A stretch of DNA of 34,583 nt from Thermoflexus sp040289485 (GCF_040289485.1 NZ_PSLG01000019.1:1-34583); one strand, 5' to 3'; counted from the stretch's first letter, positions 7,878-16,160 are shown. The notes: generated by a model not told the origin, from the letters alone. Translations and numbers: made by a program.

Positions 7878-8810
7878 ATGGAGGTGGAGATCCGACCGTT
7901 GCGGACCCTGGAGGAGATCCAGGCCTGCGTGGAGCTCCAGCGCCGGATCTGGGGATCCGACGACCTGGATGTGGTCCCCGCGCACTTGCTGATCACCGCT
8001 GCCCACAACGGCGGGGTGCTGTTGGGCGCCTTCGCGGGCGGGCAGTTGGTGGGCTTCGTCTTCGGCTTCCTGGGCACGGACGAGCGGCGGGGGCGGGAGG
8101 CCCCGGCCACCGTCAAATTGAAGCATTGCTCCCATCAACTCGGCGTGCTCCCGGAGTGGCAGGACAAGGGGATCGGATACCGGCTGAAACGGGCCCAGCG
8201 CGAGGCCGTCCGCAACCAGGGGCTCCGCTTGATCACCTGGACCTATGATCCCCTGGAGAGCCGTAACGCCTATTTCAACATCGCCAAACTGGGGGCGGTC
8301 TGCAATACCTACCTGCGCAACGCCTACGGGGAGCTCCACGACGCCCTGAACCGCGGCCTGCCCACCGATCGCTTCCAGGTGGACTGGTATATTGCCAGCC
8401 GCCGGGTGGCGACCCGCCTGAGCCAGGGCCATTACGCCCTCTCCCGTGCCCTCTTCGAGCAGGCCGGGGCCGTCCTGGTCAACCCCTGTCGGTTCGACGA
8501 GCGCGGCCTGCCGATCCCCCCGGAGGCCTTCGCGACGCCGGACGTGGCCTTCTGGCTGGTGGAGATCCCCCATCGCTTCCAGGAGGTGAAGCGCCAAGAT
8601 CCCGGCCTGGCCCGGGCCTGGCGGTTCCACACCCGGGAGCTCTTCGAGACCGCCTTCGCCCTGGGCTATCTGGTGGTGGATTTCCTCCGGGATCAGGAGG
8701 CGGGGAGCCCGCCCCGCAGTTTCTACGCCCTGGTCCGGGCCCATCTGACGGGGGCCGAGCCCTGGAGCGTCTTCGCCCGGGACCTGGTGGATCTTCAGGA
8801 CGCGGAGTGA
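7878..8810 (+). CDS. GNAT-superfamily acetyltransferase (COG3375-like)
   Basis: 310 residues from ATG 7878, preceded by GAGGGGGCCGGGG. The frame is open further upstream, but that part looks non-coding. The N-terminal half has the GNAT fold: VEIRPLRTLEEIQACVELQRRIWG, the central strand LVGFVFGF, and a HSHQLGVLP-like core strand (KHCSHQLGVLPEW) followed by QDKGIGYRLKRAQR, the acetyl-CoA pyrophosphate loop. The C-terminal half (VDWYIASRRVATRL, then FWLVEIPHRF) is the extra domain of the predicted acetyltransferases in COG3375. The substrate is unknown. It is followed after three bases by a CelD-like gene, so the two are almost certainly co-translated. Confidence is high for the fold and low for the role. 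Confidence 0.85.
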   Translation: MEVEIRPLRTLEEIQACVELQRRIWGSDDLDVVPAHLLITAAHNGGVLLGAFAGGQLVGFVFGFLGTDERRGREAPATVKLKHCSHQLGVLPEWQDKGIGYRLKRAQREAVRNQGLRLITWTYDPLESRNAYFNIAKLGAVCNTYLRNAYGELHDALNRGLPTDRFQVDWYIASRRVATRLSQGHYALSRALFEQAGAVLVNPCRFDERGLPIPPEAFATPDVAFWLVEIPHRFQEVKRQDPGLARAWRFHTRELFETAFALGYLVVDFLRDQEAGSPPRSFYALVRAHLTGAEPWSVFARDLVDLQDAE

Positions 8811-8813
8811 GGG

Positions 8814-9893
8814 ATGCGGCTCCGTCTCTTCCAGAATCCGGCGGCCTTCGACGAACTCGCGGAGCCCTGGCTCGGCCTGTTGAGCCGCTCGGCGGCGGAT
8901 TCCCCCTTCCTCCGCCCGGCGTGGCTGCGGACCTGGTGGGCGCACCTCGGGGAGGGAGAGCTGTGTCTGATAGCGGTGGAAGCAGAGGGCCGGCTGATCG
9001 GGCTGGCCCCTATGCGTCGGATCGCCCAGGACGGCAGGATGCTCCTGGAGACCTTTGGGGAGGCGGTCACCGACTACCTGGACCTGGTGGTGGAGGCCGG
9101 TTGGGAGGAGGCGGTGGCCCACGCCCTGCTGGGCTGGCTGTGCTCCGCCCAGGCCCCGCCATGGGACACCCTGGTCCTCTGGAACGTCCGGGCGGACTCT
9201 CCGACGTGTTCGCTGTGGCCCCGCCTGGCCCCGGCCTATGGCCTCTCCGTCCAGGTGGAACGGCTGACCGTCTGTCCGCTGTTGCTCCTGCCCCCCACTT
9301 GGGAGGCCTACCTCCAGATCCTGGATCGCAAGGACCGCCACGAGTTGCGGCGCAAGCTGCGCCGTATGGAGGCGGTGGAGGGAGCTCGGTGGTATATCCT
9401 GCGGGAGCCCGGCCCGGGCGTCGCGGAGGCTGCGGAGGCCTTCCTGGATCTGATGGCCCTCGGCCATGCGGAGAAGGCTGCCTTTCTACGCCCCGCCGTC
9501 CGCGGCTTCCTCCGCCGCGTGATCGAGGTTGGCTTCCAGGAGGGCTGGGCTCGCCTCTCCTTCCTGGAGATCGATGGGGAGAAGGCGGCCGCCTATTTGG
9601 ATTTCGACTACGGGGATCGCATCTGGCTCTATAACTCCGGCCTCAACCCCTATCGTTTCACCGGCCTGAGCCCGGGGCTGGTGCTGCTGGCCTACCTGAT
9701 CCGCGAGGCCATCGAGCGGGGGAAACGGGCCTTCGATTTCCTGCGGGGGGATGAGCCCTACAAGTTCCGCTTCGGGGCGCGGGAGGTTCCCCTCTACCGG
9801 ATCCTCCTCCAGCGGGAATCACGCCTCAGCCAGTCCGACCGGGAGGTGCGCCATGGCCGTGGAGATCAAGGTCGTGCGGATCGAGAAGCCTGA
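8814..9893 (+). CDS. CelD/BcsL-like acetyltransferase (Acetyltransf_6)
   Basis: 359 residues. The sequence follows the GNAT-like family once called CelD: FLRPAWLRTWWAHLGEGELCLIAV near residue 35, then DRKDRHELRRKLRRM near residue 175. The conserved end block is AYLDFDYGDRIWLYNSGLNP..SPGLVLLAYLIREAIERGKRAFDFLRGDEPYKFRFG. Relatives acylate polysaccharides or peptidoglycan precursors (FemAB-type fold), but many are uncharacterised. The start follows the upstream stop by three bases, with GGAGTGAGGG as ribosome site. The last 41 bases overlap the adenosine-specific kinase gene in another frame, and the C-terminal QSDREVRHGRGDQ tail lies partly in that overlap. Confidence 0.83.
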   Translation: MRLRLFQNPAAFDELAEPWLGLLSRSAADSPFLRPAWLRTWWAHLGEGELCLIAVEAEGRLIGLAPMRRIAQDGRMLLETFGEAVTDYLDLVVEAGWEEAVAHALLGWLCSAQAPPWDTLVLWNVRADSPTCSLWPRLAPAYGLSVQVERLTVCPLLLLPPTWEAYLQILDRKDRHELRRKLRRMEAVEGARWYILREPGPGVAEAAEAFLDLMALGHAEKAAFLRPAVRGFLRRVIEVGFQEGWARLSFLEIDGEKAAAYLDFDYGDRIWLYNSGLNPYRFTGLSPGLVLLAYLIREAIERGKRAFDFLRGDEPYKFRFGAREVPLYRILLQRESRLSQSDREVRHGRGDQGRADREA

Positions 9894-10344
9894 CGAACTC
9901 AACGTGATCCTGGGCCAGAGCCATTTCATCAAGACGGTGGAGGACATCCACGAGGCCCTGGTGAACACGGTGCCCGGCATCAAGTTCGGCCTGGCCTTCT
10001 GCGAGTCCTCCGGCCCGGCCTTGGTACGGGCAAGCGGCACCGATCCGGACCTGGTGGAGCTGGCCAAGAAGAACGCCCTGGCCGTCGGCGCGGGCCACTT
10101 CTTCATCGTGATCCTGGGCAAAGGCTACTACCCCATCAACGTCCTGAACGCCATCAAGATGGTCCCCGAGGTCTGCCACATCTACGCCGCCTCGGCCAAC
10201 CCGATGCAGGTGATCCTGGCCGAGACCGAGCAGGGGCGCGCCGTCCTGGGCGTGGTGGACGGCGTGGCCACGCGGGGGGTTGAGACCGAGGCCGACGTGG
10301 CCCACCGGCGGGAGTTCCTCCGCAGGATCGGCTACAAGATGTGA
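9853..10344 (+). CDS. Adenosine-specific kinase family protein (PF04008, COG1839)
   Basis: 163 residues, the full family length. MAVEIKVVRIEKPDELNVILGQSHFIKTVEDIHEAL, then KFGLAFCESSGPALVRASGTD, then GAGHFFIVILGKGYYPINVLNAIK and CHIYAASANPMQVI, are the family's conserved blocks. It is a compact single-domain protein named from an archaeal member reported to bind or phosphorylate adenosine; its physiological role is poorly known. ATG 9853 has GGGAGGTG upstream and lies inside the end of the CelD-like gene, so translation is coupled. The following gene is a phosphomutase-superfamily enzyme, which may hint at nucleoside or sugar-phosphate metabolism. Confidence 0.88.
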   Translation: MAVEIKVVRIEKPDELNVILGQSHFIKTVEDIHEALVNTVPGIKFGLAFCESSGPALVRASGTDPDLVELAKKNALAVGAGHFFIVILGKGYYPINVLNAIKMVPEVCHIYAASANPMQVILAETEQGRAVLGVVDGVATRGVETEADVAHRREFLRRIGYKM

Positions 10345-10371
10345 GGGGCGCGGGCCCTGGAAGCGGGCCGA

Positions 10372-11316
10372 ATGGGGCCGGTGGTGATGGTCTTCCTGGA
10401 CGGGGTCGGCCTGGGGGAGGCGGACGCGGCCAACCCCCTGGTCCACCCGGGCTTGCCCCGCCTGGCTGGCCGCCTCGGGCGTCCCATGGCCCGCGGGTGG
10501 GCGGGGGAAGGACCAGGGTGGCTCTGCCGCGAACTGGACGCCACCCTAGGCGTCCCGGGCCTTCCCCAGAGTGCCACCGGCCAGACGGCCTTGTTCACCG
10601 GGCACAACGCGCCGGCCCTGGTGGGAGGTCATCTGACCGGCGCCCCGACGGCGGCGTTGCGCGCCCTGCTGGAAACGCACAGCCTGTTCGCTCGGGCCCT
10701 CGCCCATGGCCGGCGGCCCACCTTCGCCAACGCCTACTCGGCCCTCTATTGGGAACTGGTCGCCCGGCGCCGCCTGCGGCCTTCGGTGACCACATGGATG
10801 AACCGCCTGGCAGGGCTGCCCTTCCGGACCTTTGAGGATCTGATGGCCGGGCGGGCGCTGCTCTGGGACATCACCCACACCTTCGCGCCGGCATGGGCCC
10901 GCCGCCACGGGCGGCCTTTCCCCGACTTGCCCCCCCGCCTGCCGGAGGCGGCGGCCGCCTGCCTGCTCGGCCTCCTGGAGGAGGCGGACCTCGTCCTGTT
11001 CGAGAGTTTCCTGACCGACCTGGTGGGCCACCGCCACCTGCCCCCCGAACCTGTGTTGAAGGTCCTGGATCGTTTTCTCGATGCCCTGCTGGAAGGACGG
11101 CCGTCGGGAGCCACGATCCTGGTGGTCAGCGACCATGGCAACATGGAGGACCTGAGCACCCGGCTGCACACCCGGAACCCGGTTCCCCTTCTGGCCGTGG
11201 GCCCGGGCGCCCCCGCTTTCCGAGGGGCCCGCTCCCTCCTGGACGTCACCCCTGGGGTCTTGCAGGTGCTGGACCATGGGCAGCGCGCCCCCGCCGTTCA
11301 TGGAGGTCCGATTTGA
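10372..11316 (+). CDS. Metalloenzyme of the phosphomutase/alkaline phosphatase superfamily
   Basis: 314 residues. The N-terminal VMVFLDGVGLGEAD provides the first metal aspartate. LPQSATGQTALFTGHNA resembles the nucleophile region of phosphopentomutase and cofactor-independent phosphoglycerate mutase. Near the C-terminus VVSDHGNMEDLSTRLHTRNPVPLL gives the second metal site (DHGN..H). It is shorter than true phosphoglycerate mutases and lacks their large insert domain. Substrate is unknown; phosphopentomutase-like or phosphodiesterase activity is possible. It follows the adenosine-specific kinase by 27 bases and is probably the last gene of that operon, as a new promoter starts before rbfA. 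Confidence 0.8.
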   Translation: MGPVVMVFLDGVGLGEADAANPLVHPGLPRLAGRLGRPMARGWAGEGPGWLCRELDATLGVPGLPQSATGQTALFTGHNAPALVGGHLTGAPTAALRALLETHSLFARALAHGRRPTFANAYSALYWELVARRRLRPSVTTWMNRLAGLPFRTFEDLMAGRALLWDITHTFAPAWARRHGRPFPDLPPRLPEAAAACLLGLLEEADLVLFESFLTDLVGHRHLPPEPVLKVLDRFLDALLEGRPSGATILVVSDHGNMEDLSTRLHTRNPVPLLAVGPGAPAFRGARSLLDVTPGVLQVLDHGQRAPAVHGGPI

Positions 11317-11335
11317 GGAGGAATCGGGGCGCGGC

Positions 11336-11370
11336 GCTGCCGCCCCCGTCTTTGACGGCGGGGAGGCAGC
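11336..11370. other. Extended inverted repeat over the rbfA -35
   Basis: GCTGCC-G-CCCC-CGTC pairs with GACG-GC-GGGG-A-GGCAGC around a TTT loop. The right arm contains the TTGACG -35 element. It may end transcription of the upstream operon, or act at the promoter. No T-run follows. Confidence 0.4.
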
Positions 11371-11380
11371 GTGTTAGGAT
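11352..11380 (+). promoter_or_regulatory. Promoter of rbfA
   Basis: TTGACG (11352-11357), 17-base spacer, TAGGAT (11375-11380). The predicted start is followed closely by the rbfA ribosome site GGAGG. Confidence 0.6.
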
Positions 11381-11401
11381 AGAGCGATCCGGAGGTTCGC
11401 C

Positions 11402-11770
11402 ATGGGAGAGCGTCGTCAGCGGCGGATCGGAGAGCTCCTGCGGGAGGAGCTGAGCGCCCTGGTTTCCGAGTTGAAGGACCCTCGGGTGGCCGGGGTGACG
11501 GTGACCGCGGTGGAGCCCGCCCCGGACCTGACCATCGCCAAGGTCTACGTGACGACGTGGCCTGCGGATCCGGCCCGGCGGGAGGAGGTGCTGGCCGGCC
11601 TGGAGCACGCCAAAGGCTACCTCAAACACGAACTAGCCGGCCGGGTCCTCCTGCGCCGCATCCCCGACCTCGTCTTCAAATGGGACGACACCTTCGACCG
11701 GGCGGACCGGATCGAGCGGCTGATCTCTCGGCTCCATGAGAACCGGGGACGACCTTCCGATGAGCCGTGA
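11402..11770 (+). CDS. rbfA: Ribosome-binding factor A
   Basis: 122 residues, usual length. RbfA is a small KH-fold protein that helps the small subunit mature by acting on the 16S rRNA 5' region. The sequence shows the typical start RRQRRIGELLREELSALVSELKDPRV, then VTAVEPAPDLTIAKVYVT, the basic LKHELAGRVLLRRIPDLVFKWDDTFDRADRIERLI end block. GGAGG lies seven bases before the ATG. It overlaps the next gene by 11 bases. In many bacteria rbfA and nrnA follow nusA and infB; here infB and truB are not adjacent. Confidence 0.95.
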   Translation: MGERRQRRIGELLREELSALVSELKDPRVAGVTVTAVEPAPDLTIAKVYVTTWPADPARREEVLAGLEHAKGYLKHELAGRVLLRRIPDLVFKWDDTFDRADRIERLISRLHENRGRPSDEP

Positions 11771-12728
11771 GCAGGCGCGCCGGGTCCTGGAGCAAGCGCA
11801 GCGCATCGCCGTGGCCACCCACATCGCCCCCGATGCGGACGCCCTCAGCAGCGCCATCGGCCTGACCCTGATCCTCCGCCGACTGGGGAAGGAGGCCGTG
11901 GCGTTCTGCGACGACGATCTCCCGCCCCGGCTGAAGACCCTCCCCCACGCCGACGAGATCGGCCGGACGGCCCATGGATCCTTCGACCTGCGGGTCAGCC
12001 TGGACGCCAGCGACCCGTCCCGCCTGGGCCAGGCCTTCCGCGGGCTTGAGAGCCTCCCGCTGCTCAACATCGATCACCACGTCACCAACATCGGCTTCGG
12101 GACCATCAACTGGGTGGAGCCCGCGGCGGTGGCCACGGCGGAGATGGTGCTGTGGCTGGCCGACGACCTAGGGGTCGCCTTGGACCCGGAACTGGCCTCG
12201 CTCCTGTTGGCCGGCATCGTGGGGGACACCTTGGGGCTGCGCACCCCCAACGTGACGCCCCAGGTGCTGCGCGAGGTGGTCCGCTTGATGGAGGCGGGCG
12301 CCTCCCTGGCTGCCCTGGTGGACACCCTGTTCAACCGCCGATCCCTCGCTGCCCTCCGCCTCTTCGGCCAAGCCCTGGCGGGGGTCCAAATGGAAGACGG
12401 GGTGGTCTGGACGGTGATCACCCGGGAGATGCGGGCGGCCTCCGGCTTGCACCACGCCAACGACCTCAGCCTCTCCAGTTTCCTCATCGGCACCGAGGAG
12501 GCGCGCATCGCGGCGGTCTTCACGGAGCGGGACGATGGGCAGGTGGAGGTGAGCCTGCGGGCCCGGCCGGGCTACGACGTGGCGCGGGTGGCTCTGGCCT
12601 TCGGCGGGGGCGGGCATCCCCCTGCCGCCGGCTGCCTGGTGCCCGGCCCGCTGGAGGCCGTCGTCCCCCGCCTCCTGGCCGCTCTCAAAGCGGCCGCCCA
12701 GGGGGAGACAGACGGGAAAGCCCCATGA
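11760..12728 (+). CDS. nrnA: NrnA-like DHH phosphoesterase (oligoribonuclease/pAp phosphatase)
   Basis: 322 residues. DHH domain: AVATHIAPDADALSSAIGL (metal aspartates), LRVSLDASDPSR, LNIDHHVTN (the DHH triad), and a further LLLAGIVGDTLGLRTPN block. DHHA1 domain at the C-terminus ends in AFGGGGHPPAAGC. NrnA enzymes degrade 2-5 nucleotide RNAs and dephosphorylate 3',5'-pAp in the cytoplasm. The start at 11760 is preferred over ATG 11736, which has no ribosome site. The pairing with rbfA is a common arrangement and supports the NrnA call. Its stop overlaps the next ATG (ATGA). Confidence 0.88.
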   Translation: MSREQARRVLEQAQRIAVATHIAPDADALSSAIGLTLILRRLGKEAVAFCDDDLPPRLKTLPHADEIGRTAHGSFDLRVSLDASDPSRLGQAFRGLESLPLLNIDHHVTNIGFGTINWVEPAAVATAEMVLWLADDLGVALDPELASLLLAGIVGDTLGLRTPNVTPQVLREVVRLMEAGASLAALVDTLFNRRSLAALRLFGQALAGVQMEDGVVWTVITREMRAASGLHHANDLSLSSFLIGTEEARIAAVFTERDDGQVEVSLRARPGYDVARVALAFGGGGHPPAAGCLVPGPLEAVVPRLLAALKAAAQGETDGKAP

Positions 12729-13237
12729 GGCCCATCCGCGTGGGCATCCTCACCGTCAGCGACCGGGCCGCCCAGGGGATTTATCCAGATGAAAGCGGTG
12801 CGGCCCTTCGGGAGTGGGTCCAGGCCCAGCCCGGATGGACCGTCGCCCAATACGCGGTGGTCCCGGACGATCCCCAGGCGATCCGCCAGGCCCTTCAGGC
12901 GTGGTGCGATGCGGAGGGGCTGGACCTCATCCTGACCACGGGGGGCACCGGGTTCGGGCCCCGGGACCTCACGCCCGAGGCGACCCGACCGCTGTTGGAA
13001 CGGGAGGCCCCGGGCATCGCCGAGGCGTTGCGCTTCTATAGCCTCCAGCACACGCCCTTCGCCATGCTCTCCAGGGGGGTGGCGGGCATCCGCGGGCGGA
13101 CCCTGATCATCAACCTGCCGGGAAGCCCCCGGGCCGTCCGGGAATCCATGGCCCTCCTGGCCCCGGTTCTCCCCCACGCCATCGCCCTGCTGCGGGGGGA
13201 GTCCGGACCGGCAGCCGAGCATCGGCAGCGGGCCTGA
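12725..13237 (+). CDS. MogA/MoaB-family molybdopterin biosynthesis protein
   Basis: 170 residues. VGILTVSDRAAQG opens the fold. LILTTGGTGFGPRDLTPEATRPLLEREAPGIAEALR is the nucleotide/molybdopterin-binding signature, and LSRGVAGIRGRTLIINLPGSPRAVRESM closes it. The family adenylylates molybdopterin before molybdenum insertion. MogA and MoaB are hard to tell apart by eye. ATG 12725 overlaps the nrnA stop (ATGA); open sequence further upstream in this frame is the shadow of nrnA. No other molybdenum-cofactor gene is in the window. It converges with pfkA, with nine bases between stops. Confidence 0.9.
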   Translation: MRPIRVGILTVSDRAAQGIYPDESGAALREWVQAQPGWTVAQYAVVPDDPQAIRQALQAWCDAEGLDLILTTGGTGFGPRDLTPEATRPLLEREAPGIAEALRFYSLQHTPFAMLSRGVAGIRGRTLIINLPGSPRAVRESMALLAPVLPHAIALLRGESGPAAEHRQRA

Positions 13238-13246
13238 GCCGGGCCC

Positions 13247-14212
13247 TCACCGTGCCAGCATCAGCACCATGTTGTAATACGCGAGGTTGGCCTCCCGCCT
13301 GCGCTGGACCACTTCCTCCAGGGGAAGGGTGACGATGTCACGGCCCTGGAGGGCGGTCATCACCCCCCGCTCGCCGGCCAGCAGGGCCTCCACCGCCTTA
13401 ACCCCCATCCGGGTGGCCAGCAGCCGGTCGAAGGCCGTGGGGCTGCCGCCCCGCTGGATGTGGCCCAGGATGGTGATCCGGACGTCGAAGCCGATGGGAT
13501 GGCTCTCCAGGAAACGGGCCACCTCGGTGGTCCGGTAGCGGGCGCCCTCGGCGATGACAATGAGGGCGTGGGTCTTTCCGCGCTCATAGGCGTCCATCAC
13601 CGCGCGGGCCACCTCCTCCAGGCTGGTCTCCCGCTCGGGGATCAGCACCATCTCCGCGCCGCCGATCACCCCCGCGATCAGCGCCAGATATCCGCAATCC
13701 CGGCCCATCGTCTCCACCAAGAAGGCCCGTCCGATGGAGGAGGCCGTGTCCCGCAGGCGGTCGATGGCGTTGATGATGGTGTTGAGGGCGGTGTCGACGC
13801 CGATGCTCATGTTGGTGCCCCAGATGTCGTTGTCGATGCTGGCCGGGACGCCGACAACGGGGAAGCCCCGCTGGTGGAGGGCGAGGGCCCCGCGCATCGA
13901 GCCGTCACCGCCGATGACCACAAGCCCCTCGATGCCATACTGGTTCAGCCGGCGCAAGGCCTTGCGTTGTCCCTCCTCCGTCATGAACTCTTTGGAGCGG
14001 GCCGTCTGCAGGATGGTGCCCCCCCGCTGGATGATGCCGCCCACATCGCGGGGACGCAGCTCGGCGATCTCCCCTTCGATCAGGCCCTGGAACCCGCGGC
14101 GGATCCCGAGCACCCGCACCCCGTGGTAAGCGGCGGTGCGCACCACCGCCCGGATGCAGGCGTTCATGCCCGGCGCGTCGCCTCCGCTGGTCATCACTCC
14201 GATGCAACGCAT
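13247..14212 (-). CDS. pfkA: ATP-dependent 6-phosphofructokinase
   Basis: 321 residues. Phosphorylates fructose 6-phosphate in glycolysis. Motifs in order: VMTSGGDAPGMNACIR (ATP), VVIGGDGSMRGA, ASIDNDIWGTNMSIGVDTAL (catalytic Asp), VETMGRDCGYLAL, and ITILGHIQRGGSPTAFDR (sugar phosphate). The glycine in GGDGS marks an ATP enzyme rather than a pyrophosphate enzyme, which has Asp there and Lys at PKTIDND. Here the second position is Ala (PASIDND), with Ser for the usual Thr. I chose ATG 14212 with GGAGGT eight bases before it; GTG 14221 is too close to the ribosome site. A TATAAT at 14264-14269 serves it. Confidence 0.93.
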   Translation of the reverse strand: MRCIGVMTSGGDAPGMNACIRAVVRTAAYHGVRVLGIRRGFQGLIEGEIAELRPRDVGGIIQRGGTILQTARSKEFMTEEGQRKALRRLNQYGIEGLVVIGGDGSMRGALALHQRGFPVVGVPASIDNDIWGTNMSIGVDTALNTIINAIDRLRDTASSIGRAFLVETMGRDCGYLALIAGVIGGAEMVLIPERETSLEEVARAVMDAYERGKTHALIVIAEGARYRTTEVARFLESHPIGFDVRITILGHIQRGGSPTAFDRLLATRMGVKAVEALLAGERGVMTALQGRDIVTLPLEEVVQRRREANLAYYNMVLMLAR

Positions 14213-14263
14213 CCGCCTCACCTCCCTCGATGGGCAAGCCTTCGCGCTCTATAAAAACGCAAT

Positions 14264-14269
14264 ATTATA
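14264..14269 (-). promoter_or_regulatory. -10 element of pfkA
   Basis: Perfect TATAAT on the minus strand, about 50 bases before the pfkA ATG, in a short AT-rich stretch. No clear -35 at the normal distance. Confidence 0.6.
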
Positions 14270-14331
14270 CCCATTTTAGAGGGCCGGGCCGGGGCCGCAC
14301 AGTTCTCGTGGGGAGCGCAGCGGCGGTGGGG

Positions 14332-14361
14332 TTGACGGGGCGCCCTGGCCCATCTTACAAT
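14332..14361 (+). promoter_or_regulatory. Promoter of the recJ operon
   Basis: TTGACG (14332-14337), 18-base spacer, TACAAT (14356-14361). It lies 29 bases before the GTG start of recJ. Confidence 0.65.
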
Positions 14362-14390
14362 GGGAGCCCCATCGTTCGAAGGAGCCGTCG

Positions 14391-16160
14391 GTGAACGCCC
14401 TGCTGCCTCACCCCGAGGCGCGAAAGGTCGGACAGGGCCGGCGGGCCTGGTGGCTGGCCCCGCCCGCCCCGGAGGCCGTGCGGGGGGCTTTGGCCCCGTG
14501 GCCCCCCGTCCTCCAGGATCTTCTCTATCACCGTGGGATCGTCTCCGCGCAGCACGCCGCCGCCTTCCTGGCCCGGTCCGGGCCCGTTGGGGACCCCTTC
14601 CAACTGAAGGGTATGGAGGAGGCGTTGGAGCGGCTGGAGGGCGACCGGCGCGCCGGCGTGCCGGTCGCCGTCTATGGGGACTACGATGTGGACGGCGTGG
14701 CGGCCACCGCCATGCTGGCCCAAGCCCTCCAGGCCCTGGGCCTCTCCGTCCGCTCCTATATCCCCCATCGGGACACGGAGGGCTATGGCCTGAATGGCGA
14801 GGCCCTGAGACGGCTGGCCGCGGAGGGGATCCGGGTGGTGATCACCGTGGACTGCGGGGCCCGTGCCGTCGAGGAGGCCGCCCTGGCCCGCTCCCTGGGC
14901 CTCACGCTCATCGTCACGGACCATCACCTCCCCGGGGAGCGGCTTCCCGAGGCCATCCTGATCAACCCCAAGCAGCCCGGCTGCCCCTACCCGTTTCAGG
15001 AGCTGGCCGGCGTGGGGGTCGCCTATAAACTGATCCAGGCCCTGAAGGCCCTTCACCCCAGCGCGCCCTTCGAGCCGGAGGACTTCTTGGACCTGGTGGC
15101 CCTGGGCACGGTGGCGGATGTGGTGCCGTTGCTCGGGGAGAACCGGGCGCTGGTGGCCCAGGGGCTGGAGCGGCTGCGGCGCCCGGCCCGCCCCGGCCTG
15201 CAAGCCCTCTCCGCGGTCGCCGGCCTGGAGGCCTCCCGTGTGGATCCCTGGGCCATCGCTTTCATCCTGGCCCCCCGGTTGAACGCCGCCGGGCGCCTGG
15301 AACATGCCCTGGCCGCCTATCGCCTGCTGACCACCGCTGACCCCGAGGAGGCGGCACACCTGGCCCAGGAACTGGACCGCCAGAACCGCGAGCGGCAGGC
15401 CCTGACCGTGGCCACGGAGGAGGCTGCCCGCGCCCTGGCCCTCCCCGACGAGACGGTCCCGTGGATCCTGTTCGCCGCCTCCGAGGCGTTCCGGCCCGGG
15501 GTGGTCGGCTTGGCGGCCGGCCGGCTGGCGGAGGCCTTCTATCGCCCCGCGGTGGTCATCAGCCTGATGGGCGAGGAAGGGCGCGGGTCGGCCCGCAGCA
15601 TCCCGGAGTTCCACATCACCCAGGCCCTGGACGCCTGCGCGGATCTCTTGGTGCGCCACGGCGGGCACGCCGCCGCCGCCGGGTTCGTGGTGCGCCGGGA
15701 GAACGTGGAGGCCCTCCGCCAGCGGCTGATGGATCTTGCCGCCCGCCAACTGGGCGAGCGGGATCTGCAGCCGGTCACGGTGGTGGAGGCGGTGCTGCCG
15801 CTGCGGGAGGTCACCTGGCGCCTCTACGAGGCGATCACCACGCTCGAGCCCTTCGGCTACGGCAACCCGGCCCCCCGCTTCCTGAGCCGCCGGGCGCTGG
15901 TGCGCGCCGTCCGGCCGGTGGGCGCCGACGGCCAGCACCTGCGCATGGTGCTCACCCTGCCCGAGGGCGGGCCGGTGTGGGACGCCATCGCCTTCCGCCA
16001 GGGATCCCGAGCCCGTGAGGTCCGCCCCGGGGCGCTCCTGGATGTGGTCTATGAACTGCGGGCCGAGCCGTGGGACGGCGAGCCTCGCCTGACCCTGCAT
16101 GTGGAGGACTTCGCCCCGTCAGCGGAGGGCGTCGGGGAGGAGGCGGTCCCCGGATGCTAA
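14391..16160 (+). CDS. recJ: Single-stranded-DNA-specific exonuclease RecJ
   Basis: 589 residues, normal length. RecJ degrades single-stranded DNA 5' to 3' in recombination and mismatch or base-excision repair. DHH domain: VAVYGDYDVDGVAATAML, VITVDCGARA, LIVTDHHLPGE, DLVALGTVADVVPLLGENR. DHHA1 domain: SARSIPEFHITQALDACADLLVRHGGHAAAAGF, with a C-terminal OB-type domain from about residue 450. The GTG start has GAAGGAG six bases upstream. It overlaps the methyltransferase start by seven bases, so the downstream genes are probably co-translated. Confidence 0.94.
   Translation: MNALLPHPEARKVGQGRRAWWLAPPAPEAVRGALAPWPPVLQDLLYHRGIVSAQHAAAFLARSGPVGDPFQLKGMEEALERLEGDRRAGVPVAVYGDYDVDGVAATAMLAQALQALGLSVRSYIPHRDTEGYGLNGEALRRLAAEGIRVVITVDCGARAVEEAALARSLGLTLIVTDHHLPGERLPEAILINPKQPGCPYPFQELAGVGVAYKLIQALKALHPSAPFEPEDFLDLVALGTVADVVPLLGENRALVAQGLERLRRPARPGLQALSAVAGLEASRVDPWAIAFILAPRLNAAGRLEHALAAYRLLTTADPEEAAHLAQELDRQNRERQALTVATEEAARALALPDETVPWILFAASEAFRPGVVGLAAGRLAEAFYRPAVVISLMGEEGRGSARSIPEFHITQALDACADLLVRHGGHAAAAGFVVRRENVEALRQRLMDLAARQLGERDLQPVTVVEAVLPLREVTWRLYEAITTLEPFGYGNPAPRFLSRRALVRAVRPVGADGQHLRMVLTLPEGGPVWDAIAFRQGSRAREVRPGALLDVVYELRAEPWDGEPRLTLHVEDFAPSAEGVGEEAVPGC

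Noticed and set aside
7701..9467. A 588-codon open frame on the minus strand
   Set aside because: Antisense to two clear acetyltransferase genes; low complexity and no motif.
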